Source of the DNA: Spirogloea muscicola
Taxonomy: Eukaryota; Streptophyta; Zygnematophyceae; Spirogloeales; Spirogloeaceae
Direction: 5' to 3'
Assembly: GCA_009602725.1 (NCBI GenBank)
Contig: WELB01000020.1
Coordinates: forward strand, 1,088,771-1,152,770
Length of the DNA stretch: 64,000 nt
The notes below the pieces were generated by a model. The model saw nothing but the letters and a program-made list of their open reading frames with translations. It was not told the origin of the DNA and made no database searches. Each line of letters opens with the position of its first letter. Within the stretch, counting starts at the first letter, position 1. The translations under genes were made by a program, and so were the position numbers. This document shows positions 12,075-23,804 of this stretch, in pieces.

Positions 12075-12354
12075 TGCTTCCTTGGACGGGGTTGGCTCCT
12101 AAACCCCCTACAGCCGAGTCTGAGAAGGATAACTCACCCCTGACTGTGTTTGTGAGGGCAGGTTGTCACACCTTTGGACAGTACCCTGTAGACTCAGGTC
12201 ATTGTTATGCCGCTTTCAAGTGAAGCAAGCTGTAAAGCTCATCCAAGAAGGGGCCTTGTCGTCGAAGTGTATGCTCCCACCGGTGCAATGCTTTGGGACA
12301 GATATGCACTTACTTGGAGAGAAGAAGAGCTTCAGTGGTGAAGAAAAATGTGTG

Positions 12355-12600
12355 TAGTGATCAAGACAAGTCTTGCTGCGAGCTTGAAGCAACCGAAAGA
12401 GAATGACAACATTCACAAAGATCGAGAGACTTGGCCCTCGACCTTTCGTAATGAGATTCGTGCTCGCATCTGTGCGCAAGGCTCTGGCTCAGACATCACT
12501 TGAGAATAACGAGTACCGGAAGTCCAATAAGCAATGTATGTTGGATTGAGGCAGTGTTATTTCGATGAGCAAGTTTTGTAGTGGTCAAGACGAGATTCCA
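12355..12600 (+). repeat. Dispersed repeat Z, copy in left arm
   Basis: Shares a stretch that reads AAGATCGAGAGACTTGGCCC and a following CTGTGCGCAAGGC with 22840-23060 (+) and, as the inverted-repeat partner, 31870-32140 (-). One frame reads RLGPRP then QTS in two copies. Class unknown. Confidence 0.5.
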
Positions 12601-13022
12601 ATACTGCGAGCTCGAGATGACCTAAGTGATGCTCACATACATTACAAACGTAAAGAATCTTGACTCGTAAGTTTGATTGACAATCTCACAAGCTCTCTGC
12701 TTTAAGGTCTGCATCTTCTCGCTTGTCATAGCAGCAGCATGTTAAAAAGGAGGGCGAATTTGGAGGACTTGACAAGGGTGTCCTTGAGCAGCCTCAAGGC
12801 TGCAAAGGGTTAGTCCAGAGGTATATATGACTTGCATTAAGGCTTATACATGCGAAGTCCTCTTGGTCTGAAAAAGAGGGTGATCTAAGAGGTGGGCAAC
12901 ACATCGCCTTAGCCTGAGATTGCCATTCCAAATCTCGAGGCTTTTGTGAAGTGAGTAGCCGTCCCAAAGTCGAGGGTCTTGTAGAGCAAGTGTAGACAGC
13001 TGTGTCTTCCGCTCGTGTGATG

Positions 13023-16000
13023 TCAATCCCCTCCGTCAAAGATGCAGCGAGTACCTAAGCATTGGCCACTGTGGCCATTATAGTAGCAAGAGCCAGCGTT
13101 GTCAAAGAGGCAGGTTCCTTGGTCATCACAGAAGGCGCAGCAACCATAGGGGCACGGACCACCGCAAGGCGTGTCGACCGGCTTGTAGCTATCAGTCTGG
13201 CATATTCCCCCACTGCAAAGGCGGCATCACGTCAAGTAAAGCTGGACAGCATTTCAAGAAAATTTAGCAGCTAGACAGCTCAGCCTTGCAGTCATCCATG
13301 GGAAAGGCTATCAACCCAAGACTGAGCTATTTAAGTAATAACTCAGCAATGCTGAGGCCCTGTCACACAGGCTGTGACAGGAAAATGACAAGATACAATG
13401 GAAGCAGCTCAAACTCGTCTCTTCGCTTTACCTGCACTTGCCACTGACACAGTCGGGGTAGGATGTTGTATTCAAGCCAGTTATGTTGCAAGGAGTGCCA
13501 TCTGAGAGGAAGTTCAGCGTGCACTTGCCATTCCTGTAAAATTTAGAACAAGGATGAAAGAGTGAAAGTCAACAGGAAAGCCCAGGTCCTCACGAGGGCT
13601 AGAAGATGATTGCAAGATTGAAAGAGATGCAAACTGATAAGTGGGCGTACTTTTGAAGTCCTTGCTGGGTTTCAGTCTACAACCATGTTTACATGGCTCA
13701 CACGGGTATGTGGCCTACATGCACGAAGCGGTAGCACAGCCCTTGTACTCAGCAAAGGGACCTGGGACGTAATTTATGACGTCAAAGGCCTTTGCGCAAT
13801 CAGTGCCATCTGGAAGCGGAGAGACCTGAGCACAGGTGCCATTCCTACATGAAGAAGCACAGAGGCAAATTAGTACTAGTACACATGCTGATGAAGGATG
13901 TCAGGCTAAACATTGTCACATGTACCACACTATCTGCACAAGGGAAACGTCGTGGTCACACTGCGCATGCATGGGTCGTAGATTGTGCCATTGCATGATC
14001 CTCGCGCATCATGGACGGGTTATTACCTGCACTTTTGGACGCTGCAGAAGTCATTCCCAGGGATGTAGTCACATGTTGTGTTGGCAGTTGCAGCGTAGTT
14101 GTACTTGCAGTGTCCAACACCACTGTCAGTGATGTGTCACCAGTGTTAGTGCCCAGCAGAAATGCTCACGGGTGCTTGGATATGAAGAAGACATGTCTGT
14201 ACAATCTCCTTAATGCTTTGCGAGCCCCTCCAGAAATATTAAGTTACAGATGGTGCCTTACTCGCATGCTCCCTGCAGCCTGCACTGGACATTGTTAGAG
14301 TCGGGGAGAAAGTAGCAGGAAGAACCAGCGGTATAATAGCTCCTGACTGCACAAGACCCGTTCCTGTAGAGGCCGACCACCAAGCCAGCAGCTGCCTTGT
14401 GAGTCCATTGCTGCAGAAACGATCAGGTCATCCTTGCATGCCCAATGTCATGAAGGCTGTGAACAGCTGCAGATTGGCACAGGGTGCCGATCTGCTCAAC
14501 TACTCAACAATAAGGAGCACATTGCTTGGCAAGAATGTTGGAGCACTGACCAGCAGCTGAAACTGGCGCAAGAGGAGTCAACTCCAGCAACAGAAGGACA
14601 ATATCCATCACTGAAGTTAGCCCGCGTGCACCGTAAGGTCGTAGAGCTGGAGAAGGGCAGAAACAACCAAAAACGTGAGGATGCAATACTAGCAACGCCA
14701 TATTCCTGTGATGGAACATTCTTATATCAGGAGGCATGCAGTGTCACTTAGCAAGAAAAAGGTGCTGAAAGAAGACTCTTGTTCTCTGATGTCTCCAGCT
14801 GACAGATAAAGAAGCAGCTGCGCTCAACAGCCGCTCAAGGTCTGCAGTCAGCACTTACTTGCAATCCGCATACGCACAATCGTTTTGGATGCTAGCCAGG
14901 TCCTGGCCAAGCAAACCTGGCTGCCAGTTCTGGCAACTGAGGCCGTAGTTGTCCACCAAGCAGGCTGCACATGCCCAGCGGAGAGACACTTTAACACGAA
15001 ACAGCAATCTTCTGTCACATATACACAATGTTTGTGGAGCAAGCTGCATGGACTGGTCGATATTCATAGCACTCCTGGAGACTCAATGCAATTGCTGTTC
15101 GAGTATCCAGAAATAAAGGGCGCTTCATGCGCTTCACGAGGGTTCACGAAAAACCAGTGGAGCTGGGCCTACGGGCAGGGCACAGGGAGGAGGAAGTGAC
15201 CCCTAAGCAAGGCGTGTTGATAGAGCACGCGGGCAGGATGAGGCTGTTCAAGATGAAGATTTACATTCAGGATTCAGGTTCAAAACTTCAGGGTTTAGGG
15301 TTTAGGGTTTAAGGAGTCGGAACAAGGATAAGGGGAGCATCTATGGTACCCACGTGGTGCAGGTAGGGCCGCACAGACTGAAGCTGGCCTCTGCCACTTT
15401 GTAGGGCGGCTAAAGCAGTTGAGGCTCATGTGAACAGGAATTACCTCCTCTGTGACGTTGTTGGGTGCTGGCCCACTGAAGTAGTTATCAGTGATATCCA
15501 GCCATGTCAAGTTCGTGGTTGAGGAGAAGAAACTCAGACTGAACACGCCCTGGAACTTGTTACGGCAAATGTCTCTGCCACAAAAACGATGATGGCCAAG
15601 ATATATGACTTTGGAAAGGATCACCTGTCTATGATGGACATCCTTAAGTGGCATCATATGCTTCAACACATCTTGTCCCTTACAATTTCCTCAAATTCCA
15701 AAGATTGGAAAAGGGCTTTGCTATCAGATTCGGGTCCGGCAGCGCCCCTCCAAATTGATTCCCTGCAATGTTGCTGCAAGAACAGGGCACACACACATAC
15801 AATTCAGTAGCAGCTAGGTGCCAGATCTTGTTGCGGACTGTACTTTTCGCACATCTGGAGGCCGCCTTGTCCTACTGTGACTCAAGCACTCATGCACACC
15901 TGGTGCCTAACGTGCTTGTTTACTCTCAAGATTTACAAACTACCCGCCATTGTCACGCTGAGCTACATTTGGTGCTTATCTAACTTCCTAGAAGCGTCCA

Positions 16001-18837
16001 TTACAACTGCTGTGCTGCTCAGGCACTGGGAAATCTTACAGGACTCGGAGATAAGCTTTGGTAGAGTCTAACAGATTGACCGGAAATGTTCCAGTGAAGT
16101 TGTTGTATGATAAATCCCTGGATGGGGCAATGCAACAAAGAATGTGCTGATCAGTTGTGCTTCTAAGACCATGTCAGCAGCTCATCAGACCCCAGAGCAA
16201 GGAGCCTGCTTCATCAATTTGTCTGTGGGCAGCTTATGGACTTGAACAACTTCATGCCTGCAACTCAGAAGCTCATGCAAGGCAGAGGGGTATAATGAAT
16301 GGCGAGTCATACACGATTTGGAGGCCGATATTCAAGGTGTACACTTCCGGTACATTGATGGGGCCAGTCAACCGATTGTGAGCCACTTGACTGCATTGGC
16401 AGAAGTACACCACTCATGCGCTTTAGCTGGTGATTTAGCAGTGCACGTGCCAACAGCTACATCTTGGATTCGATCTGTAGAAGCTTGATATAAAAGTTTC
16501 GTACTACATGAAGAGTTGAATTGATCTCAGCATATGTGCTGGTGGCTGGGACGTATGAGTCATGAGTGGACAGGGCTCAAGAGAATGGAAAGCTTTGCAA
16601 GTAAATGCTTGGTTCTCACACTTTCTGAAGCGCTCCCATGTTTTGTATATTGGGGATTCCACCAGTGAGGCCGTTGTAATCCAAAATGCTGTAGAGATGG
16701 AAAATCAGCACTGATGCTGTACAGATGAATGTAAAGGTCACAATGAAGTATGAAGGCCTAGGCTCAAGGCTAACAAGCTGGAGCACCGGCAGCGTGCGAA
16801 ATAACTGTGGAGGATGGGGAAAGATCATCTGCAAGATCTACAGCACCAATCAATTCCTGTAGGGCGAGAGAGAAACTAGCCACACACAAGATGACGAGAC
16901 GAGAGAGTTGTGTGATGGTGGTAGGTATGCTGCCTGTGAGATTGTTACAGCAGAGATGGCTGAAACATTGAGCAACAGAAGTTCACAGTTGAGTGTTTGT
17001 CAAAATCAGGACAAGGATCTGGGAAGGCTACAAAATACGTCTCATAACACTGCACATCATGCTGTGCACCTGCCCCCTAAATCAGCTTGCGTAGGCAGCT
17101 GCAGGACCAGCTTTAACTTGTGATACCAATACAAAGCAGAGATGATGCAGCAGAAGCTCATAGAACTCCACAAATTCGATAGCGTACCTGCTTCTTCTGT
17201 ATCTGCTTTTAAGGTCAGGACAACACATATTTGCACCTGGTTGGTAGCTATGATGCACATTGAGGTGCTTAAGACAAGAACTCACAGCAGGGTCAGCACG
17301 GATAGCTGCCCGATGCTGTCTGGAATGCTCCCACTTAAGTAGTTGTGGTCAAGGTTCCTGCAGGCGAACATGTAACATGAAGCACAGTGACCTTGCTTGA
17401 TCTTCATCTGGCCACTCAAAAGCGCAGCAAGAACAGCAGAGAAGCTCATGCTGCAAGGTGAGCAGAGTTTGAGTTGCGCACAGAAGTTCGAGCTGGGTGA
17501 GAGCACCGACAGTTGGGGGGATGTTTCCTGAGAGCCGATTGCCATATAGGTACCTTGCACAGCATGGACCACAGAATCAAGGTCAGGGTCTCAGTGACAC
17601 TGGTGTGCAATCAGTTGACAAGCACGAGAAGCACCAGCTTGTACATGGCTGCTGCCAAGAGGTTTCTGCTGCGAGTACTGCAAGCAGGAAATTGTGGAGA
17701 GCAGGTCTCGCAAGCACGTCAGGCCCGTCAGATTGCCAATGGAGGCGGGGATGCTCCTGTTGAGGTTGGCGTTCACGACCACTCTGCAATGCACACCCTT
17801 CGCCGCACTCGGATCAACCCATGTCGACAGACCAGAACGGTCTGCATAGCTCTGGCATTTGCACTTGTATGAATGACCTAAGAGAAGCTGTGCTTGCTTA
17901 TTGCCACCAGAGTCCTGGTGGTGACGTTGGACACAGTGCGAGCCCCATCGTGAAAGGCGTGCAGCCCGCCACCAACCTGGGGCTCGGGCGTCTTGCCCAT
18001 CCGAGCGCCTTCAAGGACCGGTATTGGTCTCATACTGCATACTGCATACTCATAGCGAGCTGACGCAGTTGGTGCTCACGTTGCACTGGATGCCGTACCA
18101 GGCGCAGGCGCCACCCGTGGTGTGGCAGCCGGCGCAGGGGTCGAGCCCCACCCAGCTCGCCAGTATTGGTGGATGAAGCACGGCGGCCTGGAAGTCCTGC
18201 AGGGCCGCCACTGCACAAAGGAAAGCGCTCTTGGCGGCGCAGCCTCAGCGGAGCACACTGGACTAGGACAGCAGACAAGGTCTTGCAAACGGGCCCATGG
18301 CTGCAAAGCGCCAGGTCAAGGGGGAAGGACGAGAGGTAGGCCCTTTCAGTGGAGGGCGATGGCTGTGATATGGCGAGCTTAGAAGAAGTTCTGACGAGTA
18401 AAATTCGAAGGGACCAGCAAAGCGCTGCAGCACACAGCTACTCAAGTCCGGAGAGAAACAGCTCTCCCAATATAAGGAAGTGGCTATGGAAGGCCAGCTC
18501 AAAGGATAAGCCCAAAGGAATGTACAAGGTCCGTAAAGGCCGGATGACGCCAAAAGCAGGATATTCTTCTCCACGGAGTCAGCGAGTGGACAGGGATCGA
18601 ACGTCTGGAGGACCGATGGCATGGCTGCGAATCGCCGGGCTGAGAGGGAAGCACGCGGGCCTAACGGCGCCTGACGAGGCTAACGGGGCGCTCACGGCCG
18701 GGGTGCGGCGCGCCGGCCGGCAAGAGCCGCCGCGCAGGGAGCTCCGTGCCGTCAGCCGCGCCGTAACCCGCGGCGGCGAGGAGGGCGACGACGACGACGG
18801 TGGCGGCGCGCAGCAGCAGCGGCGGCGGCGGTGCCAT
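13023..18837 (-). CDS. LRR-Cys family member A, 17 exons, 614 codons, one broken splice donor
   Basis: Exons: 18837-18696, 18210-18054, 17783-17712, 17553-17482, 17357-17286, 16959-16888, 16688-16620, 16390-16313, 16117-16040, 15773-15684, 15574-15354, 14964-14859, 14363-14262, 14122-14027, 13844-13719, 13533-13432, 13212-13023. Summed length is 1845 nt, all phases agree and no stop occurs before the final TGA. Residues 1-30 look like a signal peptide (MAPPPPLLLRAATVVVVALL). Exon 2 is a plant-type LRR N-cap (WVGLDPCAGC...WYGIQC). Exons 3-10 each hold one LRR (LYLYGNRLSGNIPPTVGAL), exon 11 the C-cap, exons 12-16 one cysteine module each, exon 17 a cysteine-rich end. By family it should be secreted and bind ligands; no membrane anchor is visible. 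Odd points: the exon 2 donor is ATGAGT where gene B has GTGAGT, and the exon 3 donor is GC. Retention of intron 2 would stop at once (CTA TGA). Confidence 0.75.
15291..15314 (-). repeat. Interstitial plant-type telomere repeats
   Basis: Three consecutive units of TTTAGGG (last one TTTAAGG) lie in intron 11 of gene A. The corresponding intron of gene B (after 29011) lacks them and carries different sequence at this point. Confidence 0.75.
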
Positions 18838-18892
18838 GGCGGGGGGTTGGCTGGCGGGGGGCGCTCCATCTGCCGGACGAAGGGCCCCATTA

Positions 18893-19381
18893 CTTCTGAG
18901 ACCGGCTACGCTGCGAAGGTAGCCGAACGGAAGAAGCTGCACAAGTACAAGGACCACCCGGCGGGTGATACCTTTTACCCCCTGGCCATGGACATCCATG
19001 GGTGTTACGGGGGTCGGTGGTCCTCGTTACTTTCGCTGCTGGCCTCTCAAGCTGACCAGCGGCGCCGGGAGCAGGGTGCTGCCCTTCCCGGTGGCTCGGT
19101 GCCTTTGGGTCTGGTGTCCTGCTACCGTATGCGACTGTCTATGTCCCTGCAGCGCTCCCAAGCGCTTGCTTTGCACCGCCGCGCTGGTCGCGCCCTTGCA
19201 GCAGCCTCTGGCTTGCGCAGCGGGGTTGCTCTTCCTCCCCTCAGCTCATCTGACTTCTTACTGCTGACACGGGGGTATTGAGGGCGCCCTGTCTGCCTAG
19301 CCTTTGGCTCCGTCATGAACACCTGTATGCATCTGGCTGGCATTTCACAGCCGATTCTTTCATATCAGCAGCCGCTTTCTC
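18893..19381 (+). mobile_element. 5'-truncated RLE-type retrotransposon, family 3, copy a
   Basis: Reads GYAAKVAERKKLHKYKDHPA, DTFYPLAMDIHGCYGGRWSS, then YRMRLSMSLQRSQALALHRR and the end SSDFLLLTRGY before TGA 19279-19281, matching the last part of the full-length element ORF. The 3' UTR ends in CATCTGGCTGGCATTTCACA and a run to CAGCAGCCGCTTTCT; the same 3' UTR is found at 48303-48412. It lies 56 bp upstream of the start codon of gene A, pointing away. A 310-codon frame beginning at 18349 is a chance fusion of antisense to gene A with this remnant. Confidence 0.8.
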
Positions 19382-19639
19382 TTATCTGCGGCTCTGAGTT
19401 GGGGGGGTCGGGGGTTCGACTCCCGGCGGCCGCGGGGGAGGGGGGTGGGGGGGCCTGGTAACAGCTGTGGGCTGCGGAGGAGGGAGGGCGGGGAAGGGGC
19501 GGGGGCCGGCCCGGCTTGTCGCGTGGGTGGTGCTGCCCGTGCGCCGAGCGCCGCCCTGGCTTTCCGGCTGCTGTCGCCCGCTTGCCTCCAACGGATACGT
19601 GCCACTCATGCCACACGAGGAGCAGACTGGTCGGTCCCT

Positions 19640-20295
19640 TTGGGCGGGGAGTCGCGCTTTCTCGCGATTTGGGGCGTACTCAGTGGCTCGACCTCCTGCA
19701 GCGCCTTGCGCGTCGTACAGTGTCCTGCTGCCAAGGACAGCAGATTGAGCAACCCGGCTTCAATGTAGCCGGGTCGCTGGCTCAAGTGTTCCGAATGTGC
19801 CTGGCACTATCCAGGAGCCAAGCTTCTCTGACCTGAGGCTGCTTAGCATGGGTTACTGAGTGCTTCGTAGCTGCTTAGTTTCTTGTTGTGCTTGTTTTAC
19901 TTAGTGCTTCCCCTGGCCCCTTCTCGTACTTTGTTCATTCGTTTTTGGGCTGGCTTGTCTCAGCCTCCATCCTCAGTGGGCGAGCCCTTTTCAATATCCC
20001 TGCAGAGGTCCCTGCCATTGCCGTCCACTCAAATTGGAACCGCTGTTCTATGCCGGTGTCACGTGCGTGCAGGCCGCCCCTTGGCTGCTGCCTCCCGGTT
20101 CCGTCAGGGCGACGCTTTTCCGCCCTATGGTTATTCCGACTTGCACGTACTGATGACTACAGGTTACTGAGAGCCTACTTGCTGACGTCTTCAAGACTAG
20201 TATCCTGCTCCTCAACCCATCCGGCCCTCTCAGGCCTTGTCCATTCCTTTGGGCTGGCCTCTCAATCTACTGCTGTCAGTCTGGAAGAGCTGTCC
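19640..20295 (+). mobile_element. Two nested or abutting retroelement 3' fragments, family 1 type
   Basis: First fragment: QWLDLLQRLARRTV, FNVAGSLAQVFRMCLALSRS, then a 3' UTR at 19857-19960 that matches the family 1 UTR (CTTCTCGTACTTTGTTCATT, GGGCTGGCTTGTCTCAGCC, GTGGGCGAGCCC). Second fragment from about 19990: SLQRSLPLPS, RAGRPLAAASRFRQGDAF, YSDLHVLMTTGY stop, followed by CCTTGTCCATTCCTTTGGGC and a tail near 20250. Both are degraded. Confidence 0.7.
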
Positions 20296-20580
20296 CTCAT
20301 CGTCAAGACTCATGAAGGCGGCTGACGCGGCAGGGACAGCTGGGTACTTCAATGGTGCTGGCAGTGAGTGGCGTGGTACGGTGCTTGCAAGCCTGCATGA
20401 CTTTGATCGTATTCTGATCGCACGCGTACGGCCGACCGGCGACGCATTCCCGAACGGCCGGCGCGGCGCCGAAGGCGAGCCGGCAGCTTCCCCCCTCCTC
20501 GCCCGGGTTCAGGGTCCGACGGCCCGGCGCCCTGCGCCCCACCCCCCGCGGGCACATTACCCCACGGATACGATTCTCCG

Positions 20581-20660
20581 GTGGTCATGAGTATGAACAC
20601 CCTCTGCATACACCTGGCTGGCGTTCACAGCCGCCAGTTGGTTATCACCTGCAGCGGCAA
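20581..20660 (+). repeat. Solo family 3 tail
   Basis: ATGAGTATGAACACC and CACCTGGCTGGCGTTCACAG match the family 3 3' UTR at 19315-19370. Confidence 0.55.
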
Positions 20661-20936
20661 TAGATTTCATTTCTTTCTACGGACTCGATGCCGGGCCGCG
20701 GCGACGCATTGCCCCCACGTTGCGTCTCATCATCTTCTCCCTCCGGAACGGCTGCGGGTCTAACGGCTGTGGGTTGTGCAGCCGGAGCCAAGGCAGCACT
20801 AATGCAGCAGTGGAATGGATTGGGCGTCTGCCAAGAGCTGTCTGATACAAGGGTGGAGCTCGCTATGGGAGAGCCCCTGCCGGCAGATGTCCCACAGCTA
20901 AGCAGCCAGCTGGTCGTGACAGTGCCACCTGCCTGA

Positions 20937-21031
20937 GCCACGTGTCAGTAATGGACACGTGGACCACTACGTGCCGCCACGTGGATCATGACGAGTCTAC
21001 ACGTGGCGCCTTTGCATGTGCTACGTGACAC
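20937..21031. promoter_or_regulatory. Cluster of six ACGTG words (G-box-like)
   Basis: Six ACGTG cores lie within 95 bp, three of them CACGTGG or CCACGTGG. CACGTG is the G-box bound by plant bZIP and bHLH factors. The nearest gene start (A at 18837 or B at 25341) is far, so a regulatory role is only a guess. Confidence 0.3.
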
Positions 21032-21289
21032 TCAACTTATCATCCAACTGTCCTGCAAGCCAGGTGCCTTGTCAATACTATCACTATAACTGTCAGCCCA
21101 TTACGCTGACTGATGCCGCTAAATGACGCAACCGTCACACCTCCCACTCCTCTAGCAGCTCTAGAAGCGGCACAGGTCGAGTCAACATGGCCCCCAGCGG
21201 CACGGCTCCCCTCACTTTGTGGCATCTCCAGCCCTCCTTTCCCCCACCCGCCATTCTTCCTGCCACTGCTGCTGCCTCTCACTCCTCCA

Positions 21290-21385
21290 TGTGCTGACTC
21301 GTGGTTATTGAGCGGGTCAGCTTAGCAGCAGGTGATGAATAGTCATCAATGTGCTTACCTTTGTACTTGGCAACACAGGCCCTCC
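21290..21385 (+). repeat. Family 2 retroelement 3' end with last codons
   Basis: Reads LTRGY-like end (CTGACTCGTGGTTATTGA), then GCGGGTCAGC and TTACCTTTGTACTTGGCAAC, the family 2 3' UTR. The palindrome is decayed. Confidence 0.6.
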
Positions 21386-21739
21386 ATCACTTTCACACTC
21401 CTTCCTTTGCCCACTGGAAGACGGGACGCTGGCTTCACGGCTCCTTCAGACTATTGAATATGGTAATATGGTTCATCAGCGGGTCGGGTGTTGAATGTGG
21501 TAATATGGTGAATCAGTGGGCCGGGCTGGGTGACTATCTCGTCCGTCTCATTGAAAGAAAGCGTGGCATATTGACTGGTGGCTGGGAAAGGCCAGCCCAA
21601 AGGAACGGACAAGGTCTGAAGGAGCCGGAGTGCATTGGGCTGTGAAAGTCTCCCTTGGACTTGGGCACCCATCCAAGAAAAAAAAAAAAAAAACCCCATC
21701 GGGTTCACTCTGCACATCTGAGGCCACGCGGTGATCCCG

Positions 21740-21990
21740 TACGCCCTAGCCATGGATGCCACCCACCTTGGGTGACGGCGGAGCCTGGCTGTCTGTCATG
21801 ACTGACTGTCTGAGATCTGAATCCATGAGCGCATCTGCATCTGTGCTGCCGCGACGAGGGTGGTCTGCTGGGCTCGTGGACTAGGGCAAATGTCCGATGG
21901 ATGACTCCGAATGGAGAGGCAGAATCTGAGAATGATGAAGATAGCAGACAGGAGCAGGTACAGGAGCGGCCACAGCAAGAAATCCAACAC
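21740..21990 (+). repeat. Dispersed repeat X, copy 2
   Basis: ATGAGCGCATCTGCATCTGT opens a frame like the X start (MSASASV, RRG, SAG) and ends among GACAGGAGCAGG words, as in the other X copies. An A-rich tract of 17 A precedes it at 21677. A solo tail (TTGGGCTGGCCTCTCACAGC) follows at about 22009. Confidence 0.5.
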
Positions 21991-22039
21991 AAACCTTGTC
22001 CATTCTTTTGGGCTGGCCTCTCACAGCCACAGTCAACTT

Positions 22040-23354
22040 GGAAGCGCTGATGTGTTGCTCAGTGCCTTTTGTCTTGGACATTGTCCATCGTGTAGAGAGT
22101 TGGCTGCTAAACGCCCTGCAGCCTTACCCAACAAGGACAACTCACCTGTGCAATGGCAGGTTGTTGCAGGCAAGATCCTTCTGGGCTATACTTCAGTGCT
22201 CAATAGTTTCGGATACGATTGCGCATTCAAGATCGTACTCATCTGTGCGCCTCGAGATTGTTTTGGTGCACCAGCATGATGTCGCAATCGTAACCACACT
22301 GCTCAGCGACTTTGGCGTGTGCTGTCAACCTGAACATTCCTATTTTGTTGCATGATCACAGTGACACTTTGTCAGAAGGTAGGCTGCCTTCAAGCGATGC
22401 AAATCAAGTCCGTTGCTGCCACAGCACTGTCAGTATCAAGGAGTCGTTTTCCTAGATGGCTAGCGCTCAACTTCGTCAAGCATTCAATCCTACCTAACGC
22501 TAGACAGCTGTACAACCGACGAAGAAGGTCGTACCTTGGCATATGGGATGCGAGTGAAGTCGCAGACCACAGAGGCCCCCATTGTACCGCGTGCACGACA
22601 ACCTGATTTTCTGTTCGTGGACCAAACCGCGTCCAGTCCCATCGGATCAAGCATTGACGATTCACATAAAGTCACTAATTAGATTTACCACGCTGTGATC
22701 TCGTTCTTGCCTTGGTACTTGGCCGCTTTGGCCCGCCGTCGCCCAGCTCACGCAGCCCTCTACCTCGCAGCCGCGTCTGCCACTCCGTCTGCCTCTGCTG
22801 CAATTGGGCCAAGATGTGCAACGCCCACAATGCAGCGATATCTGCAGTGTTCAAGACATTTTTTGTATGCTGCGAGCTTGAAAGCAACCAAAGTGACGAA
22901 CGACAAGGTACAAAGATCAAGAGACTTGGCCCTCGACCTTTGTTATTGAGTTCTGTGCTACCACCTGTGCGCACGGCTTTAGGTCAGACATCGCATTTTG
23001 ATTAGAGAAATGTAAGTCCGATGAGCACTAATTTCTGTAGTGTTCAATAAGTCTTTATGTAACATTCAGGTTTGTGAGCGTCAAACAGTGTTTTTTAATC
23101 TGTCATGGTGTTTGAATAATCGTGTCCCGGAACTTACCTAGGTATTTTGATTAGCCCGTGCCGGATGGCACGAACTGTCAGAATATAGGCATTGCCTCCT
23201 TTGGATTTCCTTCATATTGACCAAGTGTCCCACTTTGGGAAGCGCCTGTCGCTTCCAGGGGCGGCTTGCCCGGACCATCAGGGTGAGCCGTAAGCAGATC
23301 ACACGTGTGAGATTGGGCCTCACACCTGTGCCCCACACCCTGACCGGCTAGCTT
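22040..23354. other. Spacer between inverted-repeat arms, no gene
   Basis: Contains repeat Z (22840-23060, +) and a family 2 tail-like piece near 22712 (GCCTTGGTACTTGGCCGCTT). No exon with convincing borders was found. Confidence 0.4.
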
Positions 23355-23412
23355 AACGGACACCTTTGGGCTGGCTTGTCCAGCCCCTATCCTCAATGGG
23401 CGAGCCCTTTCT
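23355..23412 (+). repeat. Solo family 1 tail
   Basis: GGGCTGGCTTGTCCAGCCCC followed by TATCCTCAATGGGCGAGC matches the 3' end of the full-length element at 47307-47352. Confidence 0.75.
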
Positions 23413-23674
23413 TCTTTTCTTTGGGCCGGCTCTGCAGCCGGCCTCCTTCGGGCCCCCAGTGGGCTGACCTGCCAAGACCAGCTGTGCTCCGTCTTATTGG
23501 TAATTCTTTCTATTAGTAAAGGGGGTGGGTCAGTGGGCATAAGCTCACACTGCTAACAGGAGCCACCGAGCTCCTTTCACCCCCACCGCTCCTCCTTGCT
23601 TGCCAGCGCCCACGCCACCTGCCTTGAGTCGCTGCCGGCCTGCTTCCTGCCGGACCCTGCCGCCATCACCCGCC

Positions 23675-23804
23675 ATGGGCAAGAAAGCTGTCTTTGCCGT
23701 GGACAAGAAGGCGAGGAAGGAGCGCGGCGCTCCCATCAAGAGCACCGCGTCCTCATCGCCTGAGCCTCGAGCTTCTTCGTCGCCTGAGCCCCAAACGAGT
23801 GATG
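23675..23804 (+). CDS. Possible first exon of an unknown gene
   Basis: ATG in good context (CCGCCATGG) opens MGKKAVFAVDKKARKERGAP followed by a repeated SSSPEP segment, and a GTGAGA donor follows at 23805 in phase 1. The downstream frame is a low-complexity Ala/Arg/Cys stretch with GGCATGCTCGGC repeats (to about 24110) and no domain. It may be the start of a mobile-element protein. No partner exon was identified. Confidence 0.25.

Larger units (their letters stand above)
7436..18837. repeat. Left arm of a large inverted repeat
   Basis: Sequence from about 7436-8325 and 12075-18837 matches, in reverse orientation, 33763-32735 and 32415-25341. The match covers gene A and gene B exon by exon, their introns and about 1.5 kb beyond their 3' ends. 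Inside this arm, 8325-12075 (mitochondrial DNA plus two retroelement copies) has no counterpart in the other arm, where only about 320 unrelated bases stand at that place. The arms are diverged, so this is an old duplication. Confidence 0.8.

Noticed and set aside
18349-19281. Plus-strand open frame of 310 codons as one gene
   Set aside because: Its first half runs antisense to exon 1 and intron 1 of gene A and is low complexity; only the part from about 18893 is real, as a retroelement remnant.
19395-19435. tRNA-like T-arm (GGGGTTCGACTCCCGG)
   Set aside because: No matching D-arm, anticodon stem or acceptor stem could be built around it.
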